A program made the translations under genes and the position numbers. 64,000 bases of DNA from Enterobacteriaceae bacterium RIT714 (GTDB taxonomy: Bacteria; Pseudomonadota; Gammaproteobacteria; Enterobacterales; Enterobacteriaceae): the NCBI GenBank assembly GCA_009668015.1, contig WJYB01000008.1, forward strand, positions 1 to 64,000, in the 5' to 3' direction. This document shows positions 19,329-31,020 of the stretch, piece after piece (position 1 is the first letter of the stretch; each line of letters starts with the position of its first letter). The notes beneath the pieces were generated by a model that did no database searches, was not told the DNA's origin, and saw only the letters and a program-made list of their open reading frames with translations.

Positions 19329-20081
19329 TTAACCGCCGCACACCTCACACCCCGGATTGCGCATCAGCTTCATCTCGCGGAACTGACAGGTCATCGCATC
19401 GTACATGACGATTTTCCCTGCGGCAGGCGTACCATAACGGGTCAGCACTTTGATGGCTTCCATCGCCTGCAAGGAACCGATCACCCCCACCAGCGGTGCC
19501 ATCACACCGGCTTCCACGCAGGTCAGGGCGTTCTCGCCGAACAGACGGCTTAAGCAGCGATAACACGGCTCGCCATCCGCATAGGTAAAGACGCTGATCT
19601 GCCCCTCCATGCGAATAGCGGCCCCGGAAACCAGCGGCGTTTTATGGGCATGACATCCGGCGTTGAGCTGATTCCGGATGCTGACGTTATCGGTACAATC
19701 CAGCACCAGATCGTGTTGGGCTATTTGCGCAAACAGCGCGGTTTCATCCAGCAGAGCATTAACAGGGGTGAACTGAACGTTGGGGTTGATTCGCGCCAGG
19801 GCGTCGCGCGCCGAGATCACCTTCGGCTCGCCAACGGTCGCGTCGCTGTGCAGCGTCTGGCGCTGTAAATTCGACACCGACACCGTATCAAAATCCAGCA
19901 GCGTCATGCGTCCAACGCCCGCTGCCGCCAGATACTGCGCGGCGGCACAGCCCAGCCCGCCAAGGCCTGTGACCAGCACGTTCGCTGCCTTGAGCGCTTC
20001 CTGCCCGTCGAAATCAAACCCGCGCAGCACGATCTGACGGTTATAGCGCAGCATCTCCTGATCGTTCAGCTCTACCGCCAT
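19329..20081 (-). CDS. moeB: Molybdopterin-synthase adenylyltransferase MoeB
   Basis: E1-like enzyme of 250 residues that adenylates the C-terminal glycine of MoaD for sulfur loading in molybdopterin synthesis. It has the nucleotide-binding GLGGLGC motif near residue 40 and two CXXC zinc pairs (CYRC and CEVC). The start MAVELNDQEM matches E. coli; a longer frame to 20153 lies inside moeA. It begins one base after the moeA stop codon, so the two genes are translated together as an operon. Confidence 0.96.
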   Translation of the reverse strand: MAVELNDQEMLRYNRQIVLRGFDFDGQEALKAANVLVTGLGGLGCAAAQYLAAAGVGRMTLLDFDTVSVSNLQRQTLHSDATVGEPKVISARDALARINPNVQFTPVNALLDETALFAQIAQHDLVLDCTDNVSIRNQLNAGCHAHKTPLVSGAAIRMEGQISVFTYADGEPCYRCLSRLFGENALTCVEAGVMAPLVGVIGSLQAMEAIKVLTRYGTPAAGKIVMYDAMTCQFREMKLMRNPGCEVCGG

Positions 20082-20082
20082 C

Positions 20083-21315
20083 TTAGCCTCCGAACAGATG
20101 ATTAAAGGCTTCGACCTCAACCCATTCACCGGCTTCAACGTTGCCTCGTTCACGTTCCAGCACGATGAAGCAGTTCCCCTGGCTGAATGAGCTAAAGATA
20201 TGCGAGCCCTGATGCCCGGTGGTGCTCACTTCCAGCTCTCCGTCGGCGTTTCGCGCCAGCAGACCGCGCTGGAAATCAAGACGCCCCGGCGATTTTTTCA
20301 GGCGCGTGGCAGCGCGCACGCGCTGACGAGGCGGCATGGCGGGGGCAGTGTTGCCAGACAGTTTCGCCAGCAGCGGCTGTACCAGCTGATAGAACGTCAG
20401 CGCAGCGGAGACAGGATTGCCCGGCAGGCCGCAGAACCAGCTGTGCGCCAGTTTGCCAAACGCGAACGGTTTGCCGGGTTTGATCGCCAGCTTCCAGAAG
20501 CTGATTTCGCCCAGTTCCTCAAGTATGGTTTTGGTGTAGTCCGCTTCACCCACGGAAACGCCGCCGGAGCTTATCACCACGTCCGCCGTTTTGTCGGCTT
20601 CGATAAAGGCGGCGCGAAGTTGCTGCGGATCGTCGGGAATAATGCCGAGGTTAATCACTTCGCAACCGAGCTGTTCCAGCATCAGATGCACCGCCAGACG
20701 GTTGGTATCGTAGATTTGCCCCTCTTTCAGGAGCTGACCCGGCAGCTGTAGCTCATCGCCGGTAGAAAACACGGCAACGCGCACCTTGCGCACCACGTCG
20801 ATCTCTGCAATACCCAGCGAAGCCAGAACCGGTAATTCAGCCACCGTCAGCCGGGTTCCGGCTGCAAACACGGTCGCGCCCCGGGCGATATCTTCCCCGG
20901 CGCGGCGAATATTTTGATGGGTTTTAACGCTGGCGGTAAAACGCACGCCGGCATCCGTTTGTTCCGTCTCTTCCTGCATCACTACCGCATCGCAACCCGC
21001 CGGGATGGGCGCGCCGGTCATGATGCGAATGCAGCTCCCCTGCGGCCACTCGCCCGCGAAGGGCTGACCGGCAAAAGCTTTACCGGCGACCGGCAAGGCA
21101 TTTCCCGCCTGAATATCCGCAAGGCGCACCGCGTAGCCGTCCATCGCTGAGTTATCGAACCCCGGCACGTTGATCGGAGAGACAATGTCACTCGCGGTCA
21201 CGCGACCAAAGCTGCGCAGTAAAGGCAGCGTTTCGTGCTCTTTAAGCGGGGAAATCGGGTCGAGCATCTGAGCGAGTGCCGTTTCAAGCGGCATCAGTCC
21301 GGCGGTAAAATCCAT
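20083..21315 (-). CDS. moeA: Molybdopterin molybdenumtransferase MoeA
   Basis: Cytoplasmic protein of 410 residues (E. coli 411). It inserts molybdate into adenylated molybdopterin. The conserved SMDGYAVR-type segment here reads [10 protein letters not shown] near residue 60, and the MogA-like domain has the [14 protein letters not shown] loop. It is the first gene of the moeAB operon. An in-line promoter is likely in the 229-base gap before iaaA, where CATAAT could serve as -10, but I see no molybdenum-cofactor riboswitch. Confidence 0.96.
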   Translation of the reverse strand: MDFTAGLMPLETALAQMLDPISPLKEHETLPLLRSFGRVTASDIVSPINVPGFDNSAMDGYAVRLADIQAGNALPVAGKAFAGQPFAGEWPQGSCIRIMTGAPIPAGCDAVVMQEETEQTDAGVRFTASVKTHQNIRRAGEDIARGATVFAAGTRLTVAELPVLASLGIAEIDVVRKVRVAVFSTGDELQLPGQLLKEGQIYDTNRLAVHLMLEQLGCEVINLGIIPDDPQQLRAAFIEADKTADVVISSGGVSVGEADYTKTILEELGEISFWKLAIKPGKPFAFGKLAHSWFCGLPGNPVSAALTFYQLVQPLLAKLSGNTAPAMPPRQRVRAATRLKKSPGRLDFQRGLLARNADGELEVSTTGHQGSHIFSSFSQGNCFIVLERERGNVEAGEWVEVEAFNHLFGG

Positions 21316-21544
21316 GGGTCACTCCTGCGGGAAAACAACGAAAGCGCCCATTATGGCAGAAAAACAGCCCCGGCTGTATGACTCCATCGGCGTAGAGTCG
21401 CTGGCTTTTATCACAGCCAACGGGGCAGACTCTCCCTTTACATCACCGTTGCGTCTTTCTATATTCAAAAATCATCTGAGGTTTCGGCAACGATAATGAT
21501 ATTTATAGAAAAAGCAGCTCCTTTAATCGTGACGGGTGATGGAA

Positions 21545-22483
21545 ATGGGTAATGCGGTCATCGCAATTCACGGCGGAGCAGGGGCCATAACCCGCTCGCG
21601 CCTGACGCCTGAGCAAGAAAAACGTTATGTTGATGCGCTTTCCGCGATTGTGGAAGCCGGCCAGCGGATGCTCGAAGCGGGCGAAAGCGCGCTGGATGTG
21701 GTCACCGAGGCGGTGCGTTTACTGGAGGAGTGTCCGCTATTTAACGCGGGAGTAGGGGCCGTTTTTACCCGCGACGAAACGCACGAGCTCGACGCCTGCG
21801 TGATGGACGGCAACACCCTTAAGGCAGGCGCGGTGGCGGGCGTCAGCCATTTACGTAATCCGATTCTGGCCGCGCGGCTGGTGATGGAGCAAAGTCCGCA
21901 CGTGCTGTTGACGGGAAAAGGAGCGGAGCAGTTTGCTATCGAACACGGAATGGCGTCCGTGCCGCCGGAAACCTTCTCGACGCCGGAGCGCTACCAGCAA
22001 TTACTGGAGGCTCGTGCGGCGGGGACAACACAGCTCGATCACGCTGCGCCGCTGGATGAGAGCACTAAAATGGGCACCGTCGGGGCTGTCGCGCTGGATA
22101 AAGCGGGCAATCTGGCCGCCGCGACGTCAACCGGCGGGATGACCAACAAACTGCCTGGACGGGTCGGCGACAGCCCTCTGCCGGGAGCCGGGTGTTATGC
22201 CAACAACGCCAATGTGGCCGTGTCCTGCACCGGTACGGGCGAAGTGTTTATCCGCACGCTAGCCGCATACGATATTGCGGCCTTGATGGATTACGGTAAT
22301 CTCAGCCTGGCCGAAGCCTGCGAGCGCGTGGTGATGGAAAAACTCCCGGCGCTCGGCGGCAGCGGCGGGCTGATCGCTGTCGATCGCGAGGGCAACGTGG
22401 CATTGCCATTTAACAGTGAAGGGATGTATCGCGCCTGGGGTTATGCAGGCGATGCACCCACGACAGGAATTTATCGTGAATAA
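21545..22483 (+). CDS. iaaA: Isoaspartyl peptidase / L-asparaginase IaaA
   Basis: Ntn-hydrolase of 312 residues. It is made as a precursor that cuts itself before Thr178 (in [11 protein letters not shown]), which becomes the N-terminal nucleophile of the beta subunit. It degrades isoaspartyl dipeptides and asparagine. It is the first gene of the iaaA-gsiABCD operon, as in E. coli, linking peptide breakdown with glutathione import. I chose ATG 21545 ([11 protein letters not shown]), which matches E. coli [14 protein letters not shown] 21539, two codons upstream, is an equal alternative from the ribosome site. Confidence 0.94.
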   Translation: MGNAVIAIHGGAGAITRSRLTPEQEKRYVDALSAIVEAGQRMLEAGESALDVVTEAVRLLEECPLFNAGVGAVFTRDETHELDACVMDGNTLKAGAVAGVSHLRNPILAARLVMEQSPHVLLTGKGAEQFAIEHGMASVPPETFSTPERYQQLLEARAAGTTQLDHAAPLDESTKMGTVGAVALDKAGNLAAATSTGGMTNKLPGRVGDSPLPGAGCYANNANVAVSCTGTGEVFIRTLAAYDIAALMDYGNLSLAEACERVVMEKLPALGGSGGLIAVDREGNVALPFNSEGMYRAWGYAGDAPTTGIYRE

Positions 22484-22494
22484 GGGGGCGATGG

Positions 22495-24366
22495 GTGCCG
22501 CACAATAGAGATCTGGACAGCCAGGAAGTGCTGGCGGTTCATAACCTGAATATTGCGTTTCAGGAAGAGCGGCGGCCCGTACCGGCGGTAAAGCATCTTT
22601 CATTTTCTCTCAAACGTGGAGAGACGCTGGCGATTGTCGGTGAATCCGGTTCCGGTAAATCCGTCACGGCCCTGTCGCTGATGCGTTTGCTGGAGCAGGC
22701 CGGCGGGATGATCAACTGTGACAGCCTGCTGCTGCGCAGGCGTAACCAGCAGGTGATCAACCTGACGCAAATGAGCCAGTCGCAAATGCAGAGCGTGCGC
22801 GGTGCAGACATGGCGATGATCTTCCAGGAACCGATGACGTCTCTCAATCCGGTTTTTCCGGTGGGGGAGCAGATTGCCGAGTCGATTCGACTGCATCAGG
22901 GTTTACACCGCGAGGCGGCGCTGGCGGAGGCCAGGCGAATGCTGGAGCAGGTTCGCATTCCTGAAGCAGAAGCGATTCTGTCGCGTTATCCGCATCAGCT
23001 TTCGGGCGGAATGCGCCAGCGCGTCATGATTGCGATGGCACTCTCCTGTCGTCCGGCGGTACTGATTGCTGATGAGCCGACAACGGCTCTCGACGTCACC
23101 ATTCAGGCGCAGATCCTGCAGCTCATCAAAGTGCTGCAACAAGAGATGGAAATGGGGGTGATTTTTATCACTCACGATATGGGCGTAGTGGCGGATATTG
23201 CTGACCGGGTGCTGGTGATGTACCAGGGCGAAGCGGTGGAAACCGGTAGCGTGGAACAGATATTCCACGCGCCGAATCATCCGTACACCAAAGCGCTTTT
23301 GGCGGCGGTGCCGCGCCTGGGGGCGATGAACGGCAGCGACTTACCGCGCCGGTTCCCGCTGATTGCGCAGGGCGAACCGCCACATCAGGCGGCGGAAACC
23401 GAACAGGATACGGTCGTACCGGGCGAACCTATTTTACAGGTCCGCGATCTGGTCGCACGATTCCCGGTGCGCAGCGGGATCTTCAACCGCATCAAGCGTG
23501 AAGTACATGCGGTTGAAAATGTGAGTTTTGATTTATGGCCAGGCGAGACGCTGGCGCTGGTGGGTGAGTCGGGCTGTGGTAAATCGACCACCGGGCGGGC
23601 ATTGCTCAGGCTGGTGGAGTCGCAGGAGGGAGAGATCACCTTCAACGGCAAGCGCATCGACACGCTGCCGACTGGCAAATTGCAGTCGCTGCGTCGGGAT
23701 ATTCAGTTTATCTTCCAGGACCCCTACGCTTCGCTCGATCCGCGACAGACGGTCGGCTATTCGATAATGGAGCCGCTGCGGGTGCATGGTTTGTTGCAGG
23801 GCGAAGCGGCGCAACAGCGCGTGGCCTGGCTTCTGGAACGCGTGGGTTTACAACCGGAACATGCGTGGCGTTATCCGCACGAGTTTTCCGGCGGGCAGCG
23901 TCAGCGGATCTGCATTGCCCGCGCGCTGGCGTTGAATCCCAAAGTGGTGATTGCGGATGAATCCGTCTCGGCGCTGGATGTCTCTATTCGCGCGCAGATT
24001 ATTAATTTATTGCTCGATTTACAGCGCGAGATGGGCATTGCCTTTTTGTTTATCTCGCACGATATGGCGGTGGTGGAGCGCATCAGCCATCGCGTGGCGG
24101 TGATGTATATGGGGCAAATCGTCGAGATCGGTCCGCGCCGGGCAGTGTTTGAGAATCCTCAGCACCCTTACACCCGTAAACTGATGGCGGCTGTCCCGGT
24201 CGCCGATCCGACGCACCGGCATGGCCAGCGCGTGCTTTTGCAGGATGAGATGCCGGGGAATATTCGTAAACGCGGGGAGCCGCCGCAGCGCGTCGTTCTG
24301 CGCGAAGTCGGTCCCGGCCATTTCGTTGCCCTTCCGCGTCAGGATAATGCATTTTCGCGGTTATAA
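22495..24366 (+). CDS. gsiA: Glutathione ABC importer ATP-binding protein GsiA
   Basis: Double ABC ATPase of 623 residues that powers glutathione import by GsiBCD. Both halves are intact: Walker A GESGSGKS and GESGCGKS, signatures LSGGMRQR and FSGGQRQR, and DEPTTALD / DESVSALD Walker B regions. Each half ends with the HPYT segment of the oligopeptide-transporter class. It starts with GTG at 22495 behind AAGGGGGCG, giving the E. coli start MPH. It lies 11 bases after iaaA. Confidence 0.96.
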   Translation: MPHNRDLDSQEVLAVHNLNIAFQEERRPVPAVKHLSFSLKRGETLAIVGESGSGKSVTALSLMRLLEQAGGMINCDSLLLRRRNQQVINLTQMSQSQMQSVRGADMAMIFQEPMTSLNPVFPVGEQIAESIRLHQGLHREAALAEARRMLEQVRIPEAEAILSRYPHQLSGGMRQRVMIAMALSCRPAVLIADEPTTALDVTIQAQILQLIKVLQQEMEMGVIFITHDMGVVADIADRVLVMYQGEAVETGSVEQIFHAPNHPYTKALLAAVPRLGAMNGSDLPRRFPLIAQGEPPHQAAETEQDTVVPGEPILQVRDLVARFPVRSGIFNRIKREVHAVENVSFDLWPGETLALVGESGCGKSTTGRALLRLVESQEGEITFNGKRIDTLPTGKLQSLRRDIQFIFQDPYASLDPRQTVGYSIMEPLRVHGLLQGEAAQQRVAWLLERVGLQPEHAWRYPHEFSGGQRQRICIARALALNPKVVIADESVSALDVSIRAQIINLLLDLQREMGIAFLFISHDMAVVERISHRVAVMYMGQIVEIGPRRAVFENPQHPYTRKLMAAVPVADPTHRHGQRVLLQDEMPGNIRKRGEPPQRVVLREVGPGHFVALPRQDNAFSRL

Positions 24367-24399
24367 CGTTTGACAGACAGGGAACAACAGGAGAATACA

Positions 24400-25938
24400 A
24401 TGACAAAATATGTTGCTCGTTCATGGCTGTTAGCCGCGAGCGTGACGGCAGCGCTGGCGACAGCGCCCGCGTTTGCCGCCAAAGATGTGGTGGTTGCCGT
24501 GGCATCCAACTTCACCACGCTTGATCCGTATGACGCCAACGACACCTTATCGCAGGCGGTGGCGAAGTCGTTCTATCAGGGGCTGTTTGGCCTTGATAAA
24601 GAGATGAAGCTGAAAAATGTGCTGGCGGAAAGCTATACCGTTTCCGATGACGGGCTGGTCTACACCATCAAACTGCGCAGCGGCGTGAAGTTCCAGGATG
24701 GGACTGATTTCAATGCTGAAGCCGTGAAGGTGAACCTCGATCGCGCCAGCAATAAAGAAAACAGTCTCAAGCGCTATAACCTGTACAAAAATATCGCCAG
24801 CACGGAAGCCGTCGATCCGACGACGGTGAAAATCACCCTCAAAGAACCGTTCTCGGCCTTTATCAATATTCTCGCCCATCCGGCGACGGCGATGATTTCG
24901 CCAGAGGCGCTGAAAAAATACGGCAAAGAGATCGGCTTCCACCCGGTCGGCACCGGGCCGTATGAGCTGGTGACCTGGAATCAGACCGATTTTGTGAAGG
25001 TGAAAAAATTTGCCGGTTACTGGCAAAAGGGGCTGCCGAAGCTCGATACCATTACCTGGCGTCCGGTGGTGGACAACAACACCCGTGCGGCGATGCTGCA
25101 AACCGGCGAGGCGCAGTTTGCGTTCCCGATCCCTTACGAGCAGGCTGCGATTCTCGAGAAAAACAGCAAACTTGAGCTGGTCGCCAGCCCGTCGATCATG
25201 CAGCGCTACATCAGCATGAACGTCACGCAAAAGCCGTTTGATAATCCCAAAGTCCGCGAGGCCATCAACTATGCGATAAATCGCCAGGCGTTGGTGAAAG
25301 TGGCCTTCGCTGGCTATGCCACTCCTGCAACGGGCGTTGTGCCGCCCTCAATTGCCTACGCCGAGAGCTATAAACCGTGGCCTTACGACCCGGCAAAAGC
25401 GCGCGAGCTGTTGAAAGAGGCGGGTTTCCCGAACGGATTTAGCACCACGCTGTGGTCATCGCATAATCACAGCACCGCGCAGAAAGTGCTGCAATTTACC
25501 CAGCAGCAGCTGGCTCAGGTAGGCATTAAAGCGCAACTGACGGCGATGGACGCCGGACAGCGCGCCGCCGAAGTGGAAGGTAAAGGGCAAAAAGAGAGCG
25601 GGGTGAGAATGTTCTACACCGGCTGGTCCGCCTCGACGGGCGAAGCCGACTGGGCCTTGTCGCCACTGTTTGCTTCCCAGAACTGGCCGCCAACGCTGTT
25701 CAATACGGCTTTTTACAGCAATCCGCAGGTGGATAACGATCTGGCTGAAGCCCTGAAAACCACCAAACCAGAAGAGAAAAAACGCCTGTATAAAGAGGCG
25801 CAGGATACGATCTGGCAAGAGTCGCCATGGATTCCACTGGTGGTAGAGAAACTGGTTTCCGCCCATAACAAGGCGCTGACGGGTTTCTACATCATGCCGG
25901 ATACGGGCTTCAGTTTTGACGACGCGGACTTGAAATAA
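24400..25938 (+). CDS. gsiB: Glutathione-binding periplasmic protein GsiB
   Basis: Periplasmic solute-binding protein of 512 residues, SBP family 5. A signal peptide ends near PAFAAKD (about residue 26). It delivers glutathione to GsiCD. The start at 24400 follows ACAGGAG. The in-frame start at 24370 is inside the spacer and not needed. An inverted repeat after the stop (25950-25971) may raise GsiB over the downstream permeases. Confidence 0.96.
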   Translation: MTKYVARSWLLAASVTAALATAPAFAAKDVVVAVASNFTTLDPYDANDTLSQAVAKSFYQGLFGLDKEMKLKNVLAESYTVSDDGLVYTIKLRSGVKFQDGTDFNAEAVKVNLDRASNKENSLKRYNLYKNIASTEAVDPTTVKITLKEPFSAFINILAHPATAMISPEALKKYGKEIGFHPVGTGPYELVTWNQTDFVKVKKFAGYWQKGLPKLDTITWRPVVDNNTRAAMLQTGEAQFAFPIPYEQAAILEKNSKLELVASPSIMQRYISMNVTQKPFDNPKVREAINYAINRQALVKVAFAGYATPATGVVPPSIAYAESYKPWPYDPAKARELLKEAGFPNGFSTTLWSSHNHSTAQKVLQFTQQQLAQVGIKAQLTAMDAGQRAAEVEGKGQKESGVRMFYTGWSASTGEADWALSPLFASQNWPPTLFNTAFYSNPQVDNDLAEALKTTKPEEKKRLYKEAQDTIWQESPWIPLVVEKLVSAHNKALTGFYIMPDTGFSFDDADLK

Positions 25939-25949
25939 CAGAACTCACT

Positions 25950-25971
25950 CCCGCAGGCGACGGCTTGCGGG
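25950..25971 (+). promoter_or_regulatory. Hairpin between gsiB and gsiC
   Basis: CCCGCA and TGCGGG pair around a ten-base loop with no T tract. Such hairpins after binding-protein genes usually stabilise the upstream mRNA; this is inferred. Confidence 0.5.
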
Positions 25972-25986
25972 ATGAGAGGAAAAGGC

Positions 25987-26907
25987 ATGTTGAACTATGT
26001 TTTTAAGCGCCTGCTGGGGTTGATCCCGACGCTACTCATTGTGGCGGTGTTGGTGTTTTTGTTTGTCCATATGCTGCCGGGCGATCCGGCGCGATTAATT
26101 GCCGGGCCTGAAGCGGATGCGACGGTTATCGAGATGGTGCGCAAGCAACTCGGGCTCGATCAGCCGCTGTATGTGCAGTTCTGGCACTACATCACTCACG
26201 TTGTACAGGGCGATTTCGGCACGTCGATGGTGTCTCGTCGTCCGGTCTCGGAGGAGATTGCCAGCCGGTTTATGCCCACATTTTGGCTGACGCTTGCCAG
26301 CATGATTTGGGCGATGCTGTTTGGCCTGGCGGCCGGGATTATCGCCGCGGTCTGGCGTAATCGCTGGCCGGATAAGCTGGGAATGGCGCTTGCCGTCACC
26401 GGGATCTCCTTTCCGGCGTTCGCGCTGGGCATGCTGCTGATGCAGATTTTCTCGGTCGAGCTGGGCTGGTTGCCAACGGTCGGCGCAGATACCTGGAAGC
26501 ACTACATTTTACCGTCTCTGACTTTAGGGGCGGCGGTCGCGGCGGTGATGGCGCGTTTTACCCGCGCTTCGTTCGTGGATGTGCTAAGCGAAGACTACAT
26601 GCGCACCGCGCGCGCCAAAGGTGTCAGCGAAAAGTGGGTCATCCTGAAACATGGTCTGCGTAACGCTATGATTCCGGTGGTGACCATGATGGGTCTGCAG
26701 TTTGGCTTTTTGCTGGGCGGTTCGATAGTGGTCGAAAAAGTGTTCAACTGGCCGGGGCTCGGTCGCTTGCTTGTCGATTCGGTGGACATGCGCGACTATC
26801 CGGTGATTCAGGCGGAAGTCCTGCTGTTTTCACTGGAGTTTATTCTTATCAACTTAGTGGTGGATGTGCTGTATGCCGCCATTAACCCGGCAATCAGGTA
26901 CAAGTAA
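25987..26907 (+). CDS. gsiC: Glutathione ABC importer permease GsiC
   Basis: Inner-membrane permease of 306 residues, as in E. coli, with six predicted helices and the OppB/DppB-type fold. The EAA loop for contact with GsiA lies around [13 protein letters not shown]. It forms the channel with GsiD. The start [11 protein letters not shown] at 25987 follows GAGAGGAAAAGG. Confidence 0.96.
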   Translation: MLNYVFKRLLGLIPTLLIVAVLVFLFVHMLPGDPARLIAGPEADATVIEMVRKQLGLDQPLYVQFWHYITHVVQGDFGTSMVSRRPVSEEIASRFMPTFWLTLASMIWAMLFGLAAGIIAAVWRNRWPDKLGMALAVTGISFPAFALGMLLMQIFSVELGWLPTVGADTWKHYILPSLTLGAAVAAVMARFTRASFVDVLSEDYMRTARAKGVSEKWVILKHGLRNAMIPVVTMMGLQFGFLLGGSIVVEKVFNWPGLGRLLVDSVDMRDYPVIQAEVLLFSLEFILINLVVDVLYAAINPAIRYK

Positions 26908-26908
26908 A

Positions 26909-27820
26909 ATGCGACTGTTTAACTGGCGCCGTCAGGCCATTTTAAACGCTATGCCGGGGCTAAAACCGGACCATATCCGCACGCCGTGGCTGGAGTTCTG
27001 GCGGCGATTCCGCCGTCAGCCGGTGGCGATGACCGCTGGGTTGTTTGTGCTGCTGCTGATTGTGGTTGCCATTCTGGCGCCGTGGATCAGCCCTTTCGAT
27101 GCGGAGAATTATTTTGATTACGATCGGCTGAACGATGGCCCGTCGATGATGCACTGGTTTGGCGTGGATTCTCTGGGGCGCGATATCTTTAGTCGCGTGC
27201 TGGTGGGGGCGCAAATATCGCTGGCGGCGGGGGTTTTCGCCGTTCTGATTGGCGCGGCAATGGGCACCGTTCTCGGGCTGCTGGCAGGCTATTACGAAGG
27301 CTGGTGGGATCGCATTATCATGCGCATCTGCGATGTGCTGTTCGCGTTTCCGGGGATCCTGCTGGCGATTGCGGTTGTCGCCATTATGGGCAACGGGATG
27401 GCGAATGTGATCATCGCGGTGGCGGTCTTTTCCATTCCGGCGTTTGCCCGTCTGGTGCGCGGCAACACGCTGGTGCTGAAGCAGCAAACCTTTATTGAAT
27501 CAGCGCGCAGTATCGGGGCCAGTGACGCCACCATTTTGTTTAACCATATCCTGCCCGGAACGGTGTCATCCATTGTGGTCTATTTCACTATGCGTATCGG
27601 GGTGTCGATTATCTCGGCTGCGAGTCTCTCATTTTTGGGTTTAGGCGCCCAGCCACCGACGCCGGAATGGGGAGCGATGCTGAACGAGGCGAGAGCAGAT
27701 ATGGTGATCGCGCCACACGTGGCGATCTTCCCGAGCCTGGCGATCTTCTTCACCGTGCTGGCGTTTAACCTGTTAGGCGATGGGTTGCGCGACGCGCTGG
27801 ATCCGAGAATTAAAGGCTAA
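26909..27820 (+). CDS. gsiD: Glutathione ABC importer permease GsiD
   Basis: Second permease of the glutathione importer, 303 residues, OppC/DppC type. The EAA loop is [21 protein letters not shown]. It starts one base after the gsiC stop, so translation is coupled. In K-12 the next genes are yliE and yliF (c-di-GMP enzymes). Here the operon is followed directly by a REP-like palindrome and convergent rimO. Confidence 0.96.
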   Translation: MRLFNWRRQAILNAMPGLKPDHIRTPWLEFWRRFRRQPVAMTAGLFVLLLIVVAILAPWISPFDAENYFDYDRLNDGPSMMHWFGVDSLGRDIFSRVLVGAQISLAAGVFAVLIGAAMGTVLGLLAGYYEGWWDRIIMRICDVLFAFPGILLAIAVVAIMGNGMANVIIAVAVFSIPAFARLVRGNTLVLKQQTFIESARSIGASDATILFNHILPGTVSSIVVYFTMRIGVSIISAASLSFLGLGAQPPTPEWGAMLNEARADMVIAPHVAIFPSLAIFFTVLAFNLLGDGLRDALDPRIKG

Positions 27821-27828
27821 GTGAGTTT

Positions 27829-27851
27829 CCCTCTCCCCGCCGGGGAGAGGG
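27829..27851. repeat. REP-like palindrome, possible terminator
   Basis: CCCTCTCCCC-GC-CGGGGAGAGGG is a near-perfect hairpin between the convergent gsiD and rimO genes and a member of the dispersed family. Confidence 0.65.
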
Positions 27852-27867
27852 GGCGTGAGAGAGGGGG

Positions 27868-29193
27868 TTAAACCCGGCTACCCCACAGATCGTACTCATC
27901 GGCGTTTTCAACTTTCACGCGAATGATATCGCCCGGTTTCACTTTCGTTTCACCGTTCAGATAGACTGCGCCGTCGATTTCCGGGGCATCCGCCATGCTG
28001 CGGCCAATCGCGCCTTCTTCGTCCACTTCGTCGATAATGACCAGAATTTCGCGACCGACTTTTTCCTGCAAACGTTCAGCGGAGATCTGCTGCTGCAATT
28101 GCATAAAGCGGTTCCAGCGCTCTTCTTTCACTTCTTCAGGGACCTGATCGGCCAGCTCGTTCGCCGTTGCACCCTCTACCGGGCTGTACTTGAAGCAGCC
28201 AACCCGATCCAGACGCGCCTCTTTCAGGAAGTCGAGCAGCATCTGGAAATCTTCTTCAGTCTCACCCGGGAAACCGACGATAAAGGTGGAGCGCAGGGTC
28301 AATTCCGGGCAGATTTCACGCCACTGTTTGATGCGCGCCAGCTGGCGATCAACGGAGCCTGGACGTTTCATCAGCTTAAGAATGCGCGGGCTGGCATGTT
28401 GCAGCGGAATATCCAGGTACGGCAGGATTTTGCCTTCCGCCATCAGCGGGATGACGTCATCGACGTGCGGGTACGGGTAGACATAGTGCAGACGCGTCCA
28501 GATGCCCAGTTTCGACAGCTGCTCGCACAGCCCGACCATGCTGGTTTTGACCGGCTCGCCATTGTGGAAGCCTGAGCGATGCTTCACATCAACGCCGTAG
28601 GCCGACGTATCCTGAGAGATCACCAGCAGCTCTTTCACACCCGCGTCAGCCAGGCGTTTGGCTTCAGCCAGCACTTCGCCAATCGGGCGGCTGACGAGGT
28701 CGCCGCGCATCGACGGGATAATGCAGAACGTGCAGCGGTGGTTGCAGCCTTCAGAAATTTTCAGGTAGGCATAGTGACGCGGGGTGAGCTTCACGCCCTG
28801 TTCCGGCACCAGGCTGAGGAACGGGTTGTGCTTCGGTTTTGGCACATAATGATGCACATGTTCCAGCACCTGCTCATAGCTGTGTGGGCCGGTGATCTCC
28901 AGCACCTTCGGGTGAACTTCGCGGATTTGATCGACTTTTGCGCCCAGACAGCCGGTCACAATGACTTTGCCGTTTTCGTTCAGGGCTTCACCGATGGCTT
29001 CCAGGGATTCCTGTACCGCGCTGTCGATAAAACCGCAGGTGTTGACAATCACCATGTCGGCGTTGTCATAGCTTGGCACCACGTCATAACCTTCGGTACG
29101 AAGTTCAGTCAGGATGCGTTCTGAATCCACTAAATTTTTTGGGCAGCCCAGGGAAACGAAGCCGATTTTAGGCTGCTGCGTCACATTGCTCAT
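27868..29193 (-). CDS. rimO: Ribosomal protein S12 methylthiotransferase RimO
   Basis: Radical-SAM methylthiotransferase of 441 residues that modifies Asp88 of ribosomal protein S12. The N-terminal domain has three cluster cysteines (C17, C53, C82). The radical-SAM motif is C150-X3-C154-X2-C157 (CNHRCTFC), and a TRAM domain closes the protein. The start at 29193 matches E. coli. Confidence 0.97.
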   Translation of the reverse strand: MSNVTQQPKIGFVSLGCPKNLVDSERILTELRTEGYDVVPSYDNADMVIVNTCGFIDSAVQESLEAIGEALNENGKVIVTGCLGAKVDQIREVHPKVLEITGPHSYEQVLEHVHHYVPKPKHNPFLSLVPEQGVKLTPRHYAYLKISEGCNHRCTFCIIPSMRGDLVSRPIGEVLAEAKRLADAGVKELLVISQDTSAYGVDVKHRSGFHNGEPVKTSMVGLCEQLSKLGIWTRLHYVYPYPHVDDVIPLMAEGKILPYLDIPLQHASPRILKLMKRPGSVDRQLARIKQWREICPELTLRSTFIVGFPGETEEDFQMLLDFLKEARLDRVGCFKYSPVEGATANELADQVPEEVKEERWNRFMQLQQQISAERLQEKVGREILVIIDEVDEEGAIGRSMADAPEIDGAVYLNGETKVKPGDIIRVKVENADEYDLWGSRV

Positions 29194-29409
29194 AGGTCAA
29201 AAATTCATCGTTTATGGAATTATCAGGCGAGATTTTACAGCGTTAAATCGCGGAATAAAACAAGCCGCAGGTACAAGAAAAAGGAGGGTGAGCGTTGTAA
29301 CATTGTAAATAATGTTAAGGCGTTATTGTTTATTGACCTGACGCATTAAATTGTACAAAAAATATACTTATTCTGATCTTGCACAATGGCTGACAAGGGA
29401 GGAAAGAGT

Positions 29410-29793
29410 ATGTCCGTTGACAGACTGAAACGAGATCTGCTGAACAAGCTGATCAATGCCCAAATTGACCTTGCGGCATACCTGCAATTAAGGATGGCGA
29501 AAGGGTACATGTCAGTCAGCGAAAGCGACCATCTGCGTGATAATTGTTTTGAACTGAGTGATTACATGCGGCAACAAGCGCCGATCCTGCGGGATCACTA
29601 CGATGCTGATGAGCAACTTGTCTTGCGCCGTGCGGCTGAATCATTGTCTAAAGCCGCCGTTTGCCTGATGACCGGCCACCAGGATTGTCCAACGTTTATT
29701 GCCGTAAGCGCGGAGAAACTGGAACACTGCCTGACGACATTAACGCTGTGCATTATGTGTCTGAAAGAGCACGCCACGCTCGAACAGCACTAA
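29410..29793 (+). CDS. bssR: Biofilm regulator BssR (YliH)
   Basis: Small cytoplasmic protein of 127 residues, same length as E. coli BssR and similar throughout (RMAKGYMSVSESDHLRDN is a well-kept core). BssR affects biofilm formation and indole/catabolite signalling; the mechanism is not known. The start at 29410 follows GGGAGGAAAGAG. The AT-rich region upstream (29330-29380) probably holds its promoter. Confidence 0.9.
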   Translation: MSVDRLKRDLLNKLINAQIDLAAYLQLRMAKGYMSVSESDHLRDNCFELSDYMRQQAPILRDHYDADEQLVLRRAAESLSKAAVCLMTGHQDCPTFIAVSAEKLEHCLTTLTLCIMCLKEHATLEQH

Positions 29794-29798
29794 GCTCC

Positions 29799-29822
29799 GG
29801 GGGAGGAAACTCCCCCTTCTGA
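29799..29822 (+). terminator. Terminator after bssR
   Basis: GGGGGAG-GAAA-CTCCCCC hairpin five bases after the stop, followed by a weak T tract. Confidence 0.7.
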
Positions 29823-29901
29823 TTAAGCTTTTGTAAAAGTGATAACGCATCCTGACTCGCTGGCTACTCTTTATGCCAAACGTCGAAAAAAGGAGTGCGT
29901 T

Positions 29902-31020
29902 ATGCGTCGATCTTCGCTTATTTCTCTGCCTGCTTTATTTCTCTCCGCTTCCGTCATCGCTGCCCCTGCGGCGGTCAAGGTCGATGTCCTGCAAACCAAA
30001 CTCGATCACCCCTGGTCAATGGCATTTCTGCCCGATAATCAGGGGATGTTGATTACCCTGAGAGGCGGGCAACTGAAGCGCTGGCAGGCGGGAAAGGGGC
30101 TGTCAGATCCGATCGTTGGCATCCCGAAAGTCTGGGACAGCGGGCAAGGAGGTCTGTTTGATGTGGTGCTGGCGCCTGACTTTGAAACATCGCGTCGCGT
30201 CTGGCTAAGCTACGCCGAGGCAGGCAGCGATGGCAAAGCGGGGACAGCGGTGGGGTATGGCCGTCTTAGCGACGATCTGTCGCGTATCGAAGCCTTCCAG
30301 GTGGTCTTCCGCCAGATGCCAAAACTCTCAACCGGTAACCACTTTGGTGGCCGCCTGGTATTTGATGGACAGGGCCATCTGTTTATTGGGCTGGGCGAAA
30401 ACAACCAGCGACCCACCGCACAGGACCTGGATAAGCTGCAGGGGAAAGTGGTGCGTCTGACCGATGAGGGCAAAGTGCCTGCCGATAATCCGTTTGTCGA
30501 CAAAGCGGGCGCCCGTCCGGAAATTTGGTCCTACGGTATCCGTAATCCGCAGGGGATGGCGATCAATCCCTGGAGCCAGGCGCTGTGGCTGAACGAACAT
30601 GGGCCACGCGGCGGAGATGAAATTAATATTCCCCAGAAGGGCAAAAACTACGGCTGGCCGCTGGCAACTCATGGGATCAACTACAGCGGGCTGAAGATCC
30701 CGGAAGCCACCGGCGAACATCATGAAGGCACTGAGCCACCGCTGTTTGTCTGGAAAGTCTCGCCGGCGGTGAGCGGGATGGCGTTTTATAACAGTGATGT
30801 ATTCCCGCAGTGGAAAAACAAACTGTTTATCGGCGCGCTGAAAGAGAAAGAGGTAATCGTCCTGAGCGTGAATGGCAACAAGGTGAGCGAGGACGGAAGA
30901 ATTCTGGGGGATAAAGGAAGCCGTATTCGCGATGTGCGGGTGGGGCCTGACGGCTATCTGTATGTCTTAACGGATGAATCGGACGGACAACTCCTGAAAG
31001 TCAGCCCGTCCGGTGCGTGA
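29902..31020 (+). CDS. yliI: PQQ-dependent aldose sugar dehydrogenase YliI
   Basis: Periplasmic soluble aldose dehydrogenase of 372 residues (E. coli 371). A signal peptide ends near IAAPA. The six-bladed beta-propeller of the sGDH family follows. The GNHFGGRL segment carries the catalytic histidine region, and WLNEHGPRGGDEIN the calcium/PQQ region. It needs external PQQ in species that do not make it. It starts at 29902 behind AAAAAAGGAG. Convergent with gstB, which ends at the next base. Confidence 0.94.
   Translation: MRRSSLISLPALFLSASVIAAPAAVKVDVLQTKLDHPWSMAFLPDNQGMLITLRGGQLKRWQAGKGLSDPIVGIPKVWDSGQGGLFDVVLAPDFETSRRVWLSYAEAGSDGKAGTAVGYGRLSDDLSRIEAFQVVFRQMPKLSTGNHFGGRLVFDGQGHLFIGLGENNQRPTAQDLDKLQGKVVRLTDEGKVPADNPFVDKAGARPEIWSYGIRNPQGMAINPWSQALWLNEHGPRGGDEINIPQKGKNYGWPLATHGINYSGLKIPEATGEHHEGTEPPLFVWKVSPAVSGMAFYNSDVFPQWKNKLFIGALKEKEVIVLSVNGNKVSEDGRILGDKGSRIRDVRVGPDGYLYVLTDESDGQLLKVSPSGA

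Noticed and set aside
21316-21544. A molybdenum cofactor riboswitch before moeA
   Set aside because: The leader is short, and I could not draw the expected multi-stem core; only a simple promoter is likely.
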